Positions 1-7,261 of a stretch of 64,000 bases of DNA are shown one piece after another. Positions within the stretch are counted from its first letter, which is position 1. Each line of letters begins with the position of its first letter. This DNA comes from Verrucomicrobiota bacterium (lineage in GTDB: Bacteria > Verrucomicrobiota > Verrucomicrobiia > Palsa-1439): positions 61,225-125,224 of the forward strand of contig PLZV01000058.1 of the NCBI GenBank assembly GCA_003152315.1. The letters are read 5' to 3'. The position numbers and the translations under genes are program-made. The notes beneath the pieces were generated by a model, which did no database searches, was not told the origin of the DNA, and saw only the letters and a list, made by a program, of their open reading frames with translations.

Positions 1-1
1 C

Positions 2-1717
2 ACCTTCCTCTGCGCTCTCGCTGCTGACACGTCTCACGCACGTGACTTCACCGAATGGACTTCGGGCTCGGGCAATTGGACAAACACTCCGCATTGGTCG
101 GACGGGTTGCCCAACCCGTTTCTGCGGACAGAAATTCATGGGACCAGCACGGTGGTCATTTCCTCCGGCACGTGCGTGGCCGGCGATCTGGAGGTGGGTT
201 TGAAGCAAGGCGACCATGCGCGTGTTGAACTCAATGGCGGCCAACTGATTTTGATGCAGGATTCGTTGCGCATCGGCGAATTGAGCGGAGGCGATGGTGA
301 ATTCGTCATGAAGGACGGAGCCTTGCACTGTCCAGTGGACGTGTATTCGGGAGCCGCCAACGGCGTTCCGGGTCGCGCCACGAAGGCCGCTCTACGCGTT
401 CAGGGAGGGAATTTTCTCGCGCGAACCTTGAACGTCGGCAGCGGTTGGGGAGCGGACTCGCTGCTGGCGATCGAAGGCTCGCACGCCTCGGCGGTTCATG
501 TGCTCGACTATTGCTATATCCAGGCATTTGCCGACGCCAACGGAAAATCCGGCACGGGCACGCTGTCCTTCACGCTGGATGAACATGGTGTCACACCCAT
601 TACGATTCAGTCCTACAGCGACGGCCTGCGAATCAACAAAGACGCCAGCAGCCGATGTCGACTGGAAATCAAGCTAAGCGCGGTGCCGCCGCGTGAGGAC
701 ATCCCGCTTGTTTCCAGTCACGTGCCGACTATCGGGACCTTCAATGAATTACCGGAAGGAAGCGAAATCACTGCACAAAACTCGGGACGGACCTATCGCT
801 GGCAGTTAACGTATCGCGGCGGCGCGAGTGGGACGGATCTCGTGTTGAAAAATCAAACCGGGTATGCTGCCGATGCGCCAGTGACTAATACGCGGCCAAT
901 GCCGCAAATTCCGAACGCGCTTTGGACGGAACGCCCACTTTATCCTCTCTCCACGGAAACGAATGGCGAACCGGCCTTTCCCGGGGCGGAAGGCTTTGGC
1001 GCATTTACCCCGGGTGGTCGCGGCGGCAAAACCATTTATGTGGAGAACCTCAACGATTCGGGTCCCGGCAGTCTGCGCGCGGCGATTGAGACCGCCGGAG
1101 CGCGCACCATTGTATTCCGCGTCGGCGGAGTGATTCCGCTGAAATCCACGCTCATGATCAAAGAACCGTTCCTTACGATTGATGGGCAGGGCGCGCCTGG
1201 TGCCGGCATCCTGCTCCGTAATCACGGCATGGAAGTCCGGACGCACGATGTCGTCCTGCGCTATTTCCGCGTTCGCCTCGGCGATGGCGACATTCAGCTG
1301 GACGATCCCAAGGCACTTGACAGTTACAAAGGCGGCACCGGCGAGCACGCGCTCTATTTCATCGAAGGTTCCAGGAACTGCATCGCTGATCATCTGTCGT
1401 TGAGTTGGTCCACGACCAAGATTCTCTCGGTGACAAAACTCAGTGACCTGATCTCGATCCAATGGTGCATCCTGAGCGAGAGCCTTAATTTCGCCGGGCA
1501 TGGCTACGCATCCATCGCCGGCGGAGATCGCGTTACGTGGCATCATAATCTATTCGCGCACAACCAAAGTCGAAACGTCCGCTTCGGCGGCCTCGTTGAC
1601 GCCGACTTCCGCAACAACATTATCTATGATTGGGGGGACGAAGCGGCGTACGGCGAATTCGATAAGGTGAATTATGTCGGCAATTATCTGAAAGCGGGAC
1701 CTTCCACGCGCCGGTAA
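2..1717 (+). CDS. PL1-type pectate lyase, left-truncated and ended early by an in-frame TAA
   Basis: The reading frame is open to the first base of the window, so the true start lies outside. The first residues end in an ALAAD-like signal-peptide tail. An N-terminal region of about 250 residues looks like repetitive beta-strand (PATR-like) sequence. From about base 970 the protein is a right-handed beta-helix of the PL1 pectate lyase type: it opens with PGAEGFGAFTPGGRGG, then GSLRAAIE, a DGQG turn, and ends with the HNQSRNVRFGG segment that carries the arginine expected at the catalytic site. The family cleaves homogalacturonan-type pectin by beta-elimination outside the cell. The frame stops at TAA 1715-1717, but the same frame reopens straight after it and encodes the missing C-terminal turns. 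Family assignment is firm; whether a functional protein is made is doubtful. Confidence 0.8.
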   Translation, partial: TFLCALAADTSHARDFTEWTSGSGNWTNTPHWSDGLPNPFLRTEIHGTSTVVISSGTCVAGDLEVGLKQGDHARVELNGGQLILMQDSLRIGELSGGDGEFVMKDGALHCPVDVYSGAANGVPGRATKAALRVQGGNFLARTLNVGSGWGADSLLAIEGSHASAVHVLDYCYIQAFADANGKSGTGTLSFTLDEHGVTPITIQSYSDGLRINKDASSRCRLEIKLSAVPPREDIPLVSSHVPTIGTFNELPEGSEITAQNSGRTYRWQLTYRGGASGTDLVLKNQTGYAADAPVTNTRPMPQIPNALWTERPLYPLSTETNGEPAFPGAEGFGAFTPGGRGGKTIYVENLNDSGPGSLRAAIETAGARTIVFRVGGVIPLKSTLMIKEPFLTIDGQGAPGAGILLRNHGMEVRTHDVVLRYFRVRLGDGDIQLDDPKALDSYKGGTGEHALYFIEGSRNCIADHLSLSWSTTKILSVTKLSDLISIQWCILSESLNFAGHGYASIAGGDRVTWHHNLFAHNQSRNVRFGGLVDADFRNNIIYDWGDEAAYGEFDKVNYVGNYLKAGPSTRR

Positions 1718-2086
1718 CCGCGGCTCTTTCATGACGGCGTCGCCGTCGTCATGCCGGGATCGTTCTTCGTGGCGGGCAACATTCTTGAAGGCTCACCGAA
1801 GGTGAACCAAAACAACTGGCTGGGAATGGGAAAGGGCTACACTCGCGACAATGTTGGCGCGTCGGAACCATTCCCCGCGCCGCCAGTCACGACCGAACCG
1901 GCCCAGGCCGCATTGGAACACGTGCTGAAAGACGCGGGCGCCACGCTTCCGCGACGGGATGCGGTTGACGGGCGCATCGTGGGCGAGGTGCGAGATGGAA
2001 CGGGACATATTATTAAGTGGGTCAAAGATGCCGGCGGCTGGCCTGACTTTCTGTCAACCACGATGCCGTCTCAATCACTCAAGTAG
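1718..2086 (+). pseudogene. C-terminal part of the PL1 pectate lyase, cut off by the in-frame stop
   Basis: Directly after the TAA at 1715-1717 the same frame continues with PRLFHDGVAVVMPGSFFVAGN, then a VLKDAGATLPRRDAVD segment and a WPDFLS end, and stops at TAG 2084-2086. These are typical closing segments of PL1 lyases, including the usual D-x-R-I region. No frame change is needed to join the halves, so one base substitution (or an in-frame small change) explains the break. An ATG at 1751 exists but has no ribosome-binding site. Spacer 2087-2311 has no clear gene; it holds a 6-bp hairpin at 2216-2231 and the short leader ORF listed next. Confidence 0.7.
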
Positions 2087-2261
2087 GACAGGAGCAAACT
2101 CCGTAACATCCACTGATGAGTACCCAGCGTTCTGGCTTGGCATTATTCCTCGTCCTGCAATACCGGGAGCCGCACGTTTCTCCTCCAGCCATGATGTTTG
2201 GGCTGCAAACGCACGTGAGGATTTTTCCTCAGAACTGTCAGATTAGAGAAAGGAACTGACG

Positions 2262-2315
2262 ATGAGGGACGAAACTCAAGCACGAATTCTTAAGTCAGTC
2301 CTGTTGAGTCCATGA
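2262..2315 (+). CDS. Possible 17-residue leader peptide coupled to the dikinase-like gene
   Basis: An AGAAAGGA Shine-Dalgarno-like stretch lies about 8 bases before ATG 2262. The ORF encodes MRDETQARILKSVLLSP, and its TGA (2313-2315) overlaps the ATG of the next gene in an ATGA arrangement. The peptide resembles nothing known. A translational-coupling leader is one reading; chance is another, because the ORF is very short. Confidence 0.3.
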   Translation: MRDETQARILKSVLLSP

Positions 2316-4780
2316 GCCTGTCCGCCGCGTTCACTTTACCGCTCCACGCGATTCGCCGAACCGATCGGCTGCAGGCTGGCGGCAAGGCAGCCAATCTCGG
2401 TGAATTGATTGTCGCAGGATTGCCGGTCCCGCGCGGCTTTTGTGTCACCACCGCTGCGTTCGATTGTTTCCTGGCTTCTTGTCCCTGCCTGGCAGAGTCC
2501 TCCGTGCCGGCGGCAGTCAGAGATGCGGTGTTGGCCGCGTGGCGCGAACTCGGTGACGGGAAGAGTTTTGCCGTTCGTTCCAGCGCGACCGCGGAAGATG
2601 CCCGCGAGCGTTCGTTTGCCGGCCAGTTCGAATCCGTACTGAACGTGCGGGGAGCGGAGGCGCTGCTGGATGCGATCAAGTCCTGCTGGCTTTCGCTGTT
2701 CTCTGAACGAGCGCTGATCTATCTGGCCAGACAACAGGTGTCTGTGGAGAAGGTCAAGATGGCGGTGCTGGTGCAGGAAATGGTGGAGGCCGAACAGGCC
2801 GGGGTGGTATTCACCGCCGACCCACTGACGGGAGCGGCCGACCAACTGGTCATTGAGTACGTGAGCGGCTTGGGCGAAAAGCTGGTGCAAGGCACGGTTC
2901 AACCCGAGCGGATCACCATCGACAAACAAACCACCACAACCAAGTTCGCAAGGTTGTGTGAGTTGGCCCGTCAAACGGAACGTCTGTTCGGAGCGCCTCA
3001 AGACATCGAGTGGGCGGAACGCGGCGGCGAAGTATTCCTGCTGCAGGCGCGCCCGATCACGACCAAGAAGCCGGTCAAGACGTGGGAAGACCGGCAGGTC
3101 TGGACCAATGTCAATACCGGCGAAGTGATGCCGGACGTGATGACGCCGATTACGTGGTCCATGATCCAATCCTTGCTCGGTGTGGTCGGTTCCATCTTTC
3201 GCTTGGTGGGCGTTAATATCAGGCGCGTTTCGCTGGTCGGGGATCTAGTCGCCGGCAGACTCTATTTCAACGCCAACACGGTTTTGGCTGCGGTCAAACC
3301 ATTTTCTTTCCTGCTCAAGGGAACTCCCGATTTTTTCCAGACGCTGGGAGGCATGTCGGTGGAGGCTTATCGCCAGGGCTCGGTGGCCATTCCGCCGGAA
3401 GACCTCCCGGACCTGGGTTTCCGCTGGCCGAAATACTTCCTCTCATTGCCTCGCATCTTTTACGATCTCATCACCCATTCGTCCCGCCGCCGTGGTTGTG
3501 CCTGGATCACCCGCTTTAAGAAGCAAACGGACGAACTCGACCGTCTGGACCTCGGGGCCATTTCCACCCCGGAGCTGAACCGGCTTTGCGGCCAATACAT
3601 TCGGGAAGTTTTCAAAGACGCGGATCTACTCTACCTGGCGACGCAGGGAGCGGTGCTGCCGGTGTTTCAGAAAGCCTGCCGCGATTGGCTGGGCGAACCC
3701 GGCCTGGCGCTCCGGTTGTTCGCCGCGTTGGGAGGGATGCCGGTCGCGGAAGCCGGCCTGGCTCTCTGGCGACTGGCAGCGTTGGCTCACAACGACGGCG
3801 ACACGGAGGCCGCTGTATCTTCCGAAAACAATTGGCCGGAGGTCCGCGCCAGGCTTTGCCGCGCCGAACGCGGCCGGAAATTCCTAACCGCCTGGGATGC
3901 CTTCATGACCGAGCACGGACACCATTGCCGCGGCGAACTGGAGTTGTTCAACGCGCGCTGGTGCGAGACACCCGATTATATCCTGGGGCTGGTGCGCGGC
4001 TATCTTCGCACCATGGGCCAATCCGATCCGCTGGAGAATCAGCGAAGGTTGGCTGGAGAGCGGGAACGTTTGACCGTTCAATGCCGCGCGGGGCTGAAGA
4101 ATCCAATCAAACGCTGGATATTCTCGCACTCGCTGCGCCGCGCGCAGGAACTGGCCGTTTATAGGGAGCAATTGAAGAACCTCGGCGTCCGGCGGTTCGC
4201 CTTCGTGCGCCGCGTTCTCCTGACTCTCGGCCGGCGGCTTCACGAGCAGGGTAGCTTGTCCCGCCACGACGACATTTTCTTCCTGGAAGTTTCCGAGATT
4301 GAGCCGGTTGCGACGGGCAGCGCTTCGTTCGATTGGCGCGACCGCATCGAATTGCGCCGGCGGGAATATGAAAAGAACCTGAAGCTCACACCGCCGCCGG
4401 TCGTGATCGGCAGATTCGATCCAAACGCGCGAGGCTGGCCGATTGCGAACGAGGGCGCGAAACTTTTGGAAGGGATTCCGGTATCTCCCGGCGTCGTCAC
4501 CGGACCTGCCCGCGTGATTCTGCGCACGGATGACCACGAGCAGGTTCTCCCAGGCGAGATCCTTATCGCTCCATTCACCGACCCGGCATGGACACCGTAT
4601 TTCATCAGCGCCGCCGGCGTGGTCATGGATCAAGGCGGGATTCTCTCGCACGGCAGCATTATCGCACGGGAATACGGCCTGCCGGCAGTGACCAACGTTG
4701 GTTCGGCCACACGTGTCATCCACACCGGCGATCTGGTGCAGGTGGATGGGACCCGTGGACGGGTGACCGTGCTGAGATAA
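2312..4780 (+). CDS. PEP-utilising dikinase-like enzyme with rifampicin-phosphotransferase-type domain order
   Basis: The protein has 822 residues. Residues 1-250 form the PEP synthase/PPDK-type ATP-grasp domain, with GGKAANLGEL, the arginine-bearing FAVRSSATAEDA motif, VFTADPLTG and LLQARPIT. Residues 260-720 are a poorly conserved, mostly helical middle region. Residues 735-822 are the swivelling phosphohistidine domain, with GGILSHGSIIAREYGLPAV and its histidine. The PEP/pyruvate-binding TIM barrel that ends true PEP synthases is absent, so the order ATP-grasp, middle, His domain matches rifampicin phosphotransferase-like enzymes. These transfer the beta-phosphate of ATP to an acceptor bound by the middle domain. 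The acceptor cannot be read from sequence. Cytoplasmic, with no signal peptide. The start overlaps the stop of a 17-codon ORF. Confidence 0.8.
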   Translation: MSLSAAFTLPLHAIRRTDRLQAGGKAANLGELIVAGLPVPRGFCVTTAAFDCFLASCPCLAESSVPAAVRDAVLAAWRELGDGKSFAVRSSATAEDARERSFAGQFESVLNVRGAEALLDAIKSCWLSLFSERALIYLARQQVSVEKVKMAVLVQEMVEAEQAGVVFTADPLTGAADQLVIEYVSGLGEKLVQGTVQPERITIDKQTTTTKFARLCELARQTERLFGAPQDIEWAERGGEVFLLQARPITTKKPVKTWEDRQVWTNVNTGEVMPDVMTPITWSMIQSLLGVVGSIFRLVGVNIRRVSLVGDLVAGRLYFNANTVLAAVKPFSFLLKGTPDFFQTLGGMSVEAYRQGSVAIPPEDLPDLGFRWPKYFLSLPRIFYDLITHSSRRRGCAWITRFKKQTDELDRLDLGAISTPELNRLCGQYIREVFKDADLLYLATQGAVLPVFQKACRDWLGEPGLALRLFAALGGMPVAEAGLALWRLAALAHNDGDTEAAVSSENNWPEVRARLCRAERGRKFLTAWDAFMTEHGHHCRGELELFNARWCETPDYILGLVRGYLRTMGQSDPLENQRRLAGERERLTVQCRAGLKNPIKRWIFSHSLRRAQELAVYREQLKNLGVRRFAFVRRVLLTLGRRLHEQGSLSRHDDIFFLEVSEIEPVATGSASFDWRDRIELRRREYEKNLKLTPPPVVIGRFDPNARGWPIANEGAKLLEGIPVSPGVVTGPARVILRTDDHEQVLPGEILIAPFTDPAWTPYFISAAGVVMDQGGILSHGSIIAREYGLPAVTNVGSATRVIHTGDLVQVDGTRGRVTVLR

Positions 4781-4807
4781 AAAACTGTCGTTGACCAGCC
4801 AGCAGCT

Positions 4808-5707
4808 TCAAATGACAGGTGTGCCTTCCGCGGCTGTGCGGGCGGCGAATAGTTCGCTGAGCCGACGAGTCATGACACCGATCTTTCCGTCGCCGATCAC
4901 ACGTCCATCCAACTTGGTCACTCCGGCGAGTTCGCCCATCGTGCCGGTGCAGAACATCTCATCCGCCCGGTAAAGTTCGGTCAGGGAGAGGTCGGTGACG
5001 ACGCAGCGGATTCGGTTGGCATCGCAAATCTCCAGCACGGTCGCGCGCGTAATGCCTTCCGGACACGCGACAGTGCGCGGTGTGAACAGTTCTCCGCGCG
5101 ACGCGATGAAGATGTGGGTGGCGTTGGTCTCGGCGACGAACCCGCGTGTGTCCAACATCAACGCGTCGTCGGCGCCGGCATTGTTGGCTTCGATCTTGGC
5201 GAGGATGGATTGGACGAGGTTGTTGTGATGGATTTTCGGGTCGAGACAATCGGGCGGGAAACGGCGGACACTGCTGGTGATAAGGCTGAGGCCGGTCCTC
5301 GCATACACGGGCGCTTTGTGTTCGGCGAGCACGATCAGGGTCGGCCCGCTCTGGTTGAGGCGCGGGTCCATGCCGGAGGTGATCTTGACGCCACGCGTGA
5401 GGGTGAGACGGATATGGACGTTGTCGCGCATGTGGTTCGCGGCAAGCGTCCTTTTGATTTCGGCGATGATTGCGTCATGCGAGGGGATCGAGGCGAACGC
5501 CAGTGCCAACGCCGAACTGTGCAGCCGGTCGAGATGTTCAGTGAGTTTGAAGATGCGACCGTTATAGAGCCGCAAGCCCTCCCAGACCGCGTCGCCGCCT
5601 TGCACAGCGGAATCGAACGGACTGATGCCGGCTTTGTCGCGGTGGATGAGTTGGCCGTTGATGTTGACGAGGATATCGCGGTTGAGTTCGTTGAATGTCT
5701 GGAGCAT
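4808..5707 (-). CDS. Class IV PLP aminotransferase (branched-chain or D-amino-acid type)
   Basis: The protein has 299 residues from the ATG at 5707, preceded by an AGAGG ribosome-binding site. The frame stays open further upstream, but that extension lies inside the sulfotransferase gene. Fold-type IV features are visible: NINGQL near residue 15, DSAVQGGDAVWEGLR near 32-46, and DPKIHHNN, whose Lys158 aligns with the PLP-binding lysine. FVAETNATHIF and the closing GVTRRLSELF-type region follow. Family members exchange amino groups between branched-chain or D-amino acids and 2-oxoglutarate, or cleave aminodeoxychorismate; sequence alone does not decide. Only 7 bases separate it from the sulfotransferase gene upstream, so the two probably form an operon. 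Confidence 0.82.
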   Translation of the reverse strand: MLQTFNELNRDILVNINGQLIHRDKAGISPFDSAVQGGDAVWEGLRLYNGRIFKLTEHLDRLHSSALALAFASIPSHDAIIAEIKRTLAANHMRDNVHIRLTLTRGVKITSGMDPRLNQSGPTLIVLAEHKAPVYARTGLSLITSSVRRFPPDCLDPKIHHNNLVQSILAKIEANNAGADDALMLDTRGFVAETNATHIFIASRGELFTPRTVACPEGITRATVLEICDANRIRCVVTDLSLTELYRADEMFCTGTMGELAGVTKLDGRVIGDGKIGVMTRRLSELFAARTAAEGTPVI

Positions 5708-5714
5708 GGCCTCT

Positions 5715-6449
5715 TTAGAGTTGGACCCGGATCTTGTACAAGGCTTCGTAATGCGGCAGACACGCTTCATACAAATCAGCATAAGCCGCCGGGACCGGGT
5801 CGGGTTTGGGGTGGTAGGGAGCGAAGCCGGTGGATTGCTCCACCGCGTGATACCAGTGTTTGGCCCAGATGCCGTCGCTGTCGCGTCGGCCGGCTGGCCA
5901 GGACAACATGCGCGGTGTGAACGGCACGTCCAGTCGCCGGCACATCTCGCGTAACATCGGCTCCGGCTGTTCGAGGATGTCGCGCGCATCAAACACCGGC
6001 GGCGGCGCCGCGCCCTGTTTCTCTGCGACGAAGTTGTAAATCTCCACCTGCTGTTCGTAGCCGAGGTCCGGCAACGTCGGGTTCTCGCGTTTCTGGGTGT
6101 ACGAAGCGAGCACCTCGCGCGGGTGACGGACGAGAAAACAATGCTTCAGCCGGCCGAGCCAGTCGCGCGGAATCTCCGGCAACAGGTGATGGGTCATGTG
6201 TTTCTGGTAAAAGATGCCGGCGCCATCGGGCGTGTCTTCCACCAACTGCCGTTCAAGCCGCGCCCAATCGGTTTCATAATGCGCGATGATTTCTTCGCGA
6301 AGAGGATGATCGAGACCCGTCTGCTTCAGGTAATAAGCATAGAGCGGTTCGTCCCAGACCTGCGTGTCCCCGCGGTTTTCCCAGGCGCGCATCATTGCCG
6401 TCGAAATGTTTCGCGGCCCCGACCACATGGCAATGCGAATCACAGCCAT
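5715..6449 (-). CDS. Sulfotransferase-like protein
   Basis: The protein has 244 residues, read from the ATG at 6449 that gives MAVIRIAMWSGPRNIST; the open frame extends upstream without family resemblance. WSGPRNISTAMM is the P-loop-like 5'-phosphosulfate-binding motif of PAPS-dependent sulfotransferases. FLVRHPREVLASY is the matching 3'-phosphate-binding motif (R and S). The middle has the YQKHMTHHL segment typical of this bacterial subfamily. The gene lies 7 bases upstream of the aminotransferase, a pairing also seen in other bacteria. The acceptor is unknown; some such proteins are annotated only as sulfotransferase-like or HAD-associated. Probably cytoplasmic. Confidence 0.75.
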   Translation of the reverse strand: MAVIRIAMWSGPRNISTAMMRAWENRGDTQVWDEPLYAYYLKQTGLDHPLREEIIAHYETDWARLERQLVEDTPDGAGIFYQKHMTHHLLPEIPRDWLGRLKHCFLVRHPREVLASYTQKRENPTLPDLGYEQQVEIYNFVAEKQGAAPPPVFDARDILEQPEPMLREMCRRLDVPFTPRMLSWPAGRRDSDGIWAKHWYHAVEQSTGFAPYHPKPDPVPAAYADLYEACLPHYEALYKIRVQL

Positions 6450-6560
6450 GGCCACAAGATTACCAAAAATGCTGCCAGCGCGCCTGCAAAAAGTCTCGCG
6501 CGATAGTTTTGGGGTGTGATAATCAGAGGCGTGTATTTCCAGCGATAGGCGGTGCGCACC

Positions 6561-6728
6561 GTGAACACTGTTCGCTTTCATTGCCAAATCATTGCCCTGA
6601 TTGCTCCCGTGCTGTTCTGTTCCTGCGCGACAACGCCGCATGGTTCTGCCGCTATCCCGGCGTCCGAGTTGCCCGCCGACGATCCCACAATTCACGCTTG
6701 CCGCAGCCAAACGGTCGCGCTAACGTGA
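6561..6728 (+). CDS. Small hypothetical exported peptide, GTG start
   Basis: A 55-codon frame starts at GTG 6561. The N-terminus is short and basic, followed by a hydrophobic stretch, IIALIAPVLFCSCATTP, resembling a signal peptide with a loose lipobox. The rest is polar. A strong terminator follows at 6782-6805, which suggests that something is transcribed here in this direction. No convincing ribosome-binding site or homologue is recognised. The region 6450-6560 is the divergent spacer to the sulfotransferase operon. Confidence 0.3.
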   Translation: MNTVRFHCQIIALIAPVLFCSCATTPHGSAAIPASELPADDPTIHACRSQTVALT

Positions 6729-6781
6729 CCGGCGCAAACGGAGTTACGAGCAAATGCAGACTCTAAATAGAAACGGGAATT

Positions 6782-6805
6782 GACGCCAAGGTGGCGTCTT
6801 TTTTT
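6782..6805 (+). terminator. Rho-independent terminator
   Basis: A 7-bp stem GACGCCA/TGGCGTC with an AGG loop is followed by a run of seven or more T. It would end transcription from the small gene at 6561 before the lipoprotein gene at 6851. Confidence 0.75.
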
Positions 6806-6850
6806 GCGCCATTATGGTGTCTGCTCAATGTTGAACATCTTCAGACCCTT

Positions 6851-7228
6851 ATGAAAACACCACACCTGCTAAGCATCGGGGTCTGTATCCTCATGGGGAC
6901 TGGTTGCGCCTCACCTCCACGTGCATCCAGATCCACCTCGCGTCCCGCGGCTATTGCCCCATCACTTTCTGCCGACTTGCTGGTGATTTCAGCCGTTTAT
7001 GGTTCAGGGACGCATTATGCAGATGTGACATATCGTGTGAACGATTTGGTTCACCAGCTATCAGTCGAGTTCTTCGCACGTCCCGAATGGTTGCAGGCAG
7101 ACCCGACGCCGGGCTGGAATAAGACGCTCGTGATTGTTTATGAGTTCAAAGGACAGCGGCGCACATTTACGGCTGGTGAGGGAGGACGAGTTAGCGCCGA
7201 AGTCTTGTTGGAGGAGGCCAAGAAATGA
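6851..7228 (+). CDS. Small lipoprotein with a DUF3395-like domain
   Basis: The protein has 125 residues from ATG 6851; the open frame upstream overlaps the terminator and is not used. Residues 1-20 are a signal sequence ending MGTGC, a loose lipobox, followed by a Ser/Pro/Arg linker. Residues 40-125 (LLVISAVYGSGTHYADVTYRVNDLV, then GWNKTLVIVYEFKGQ) resemble the DUF3395 domain found at the C-terminus of DNAJC11-type proteins, with its A-x-YG, DVT, LV, DP-x-G-x-K-x-L and Y-x-F-x-G positions. Function unknown; probably membrane-anchored in the periplasm. It is monocistronic between a terminator and the GH127 gene. Confidence 0.6.
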   Translation: MKTPHLLSIGVCILMGTGCASPPRASRSTSRPAAIAPSLSADLLVISAVYGSGTHYADVTYRVNDLVHQLSVEFFARPEWLQADPTPGWNKTLVIVYEFKGQRRTFTAGEGGRVSAEVLLEEAKK

Positions 7229-7261
7229 TGCCTAACCACCCATTGAGCTTGTGATCGTCAA

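Noticed and set aside
5708..5992. N-terminal extension of the aminotransferase frame
   Set aside because: It lies inside the sulfotransferase gene and reads as Arg/Ser-rich random sequence; the family start and ribosome-binding site are at 5707.
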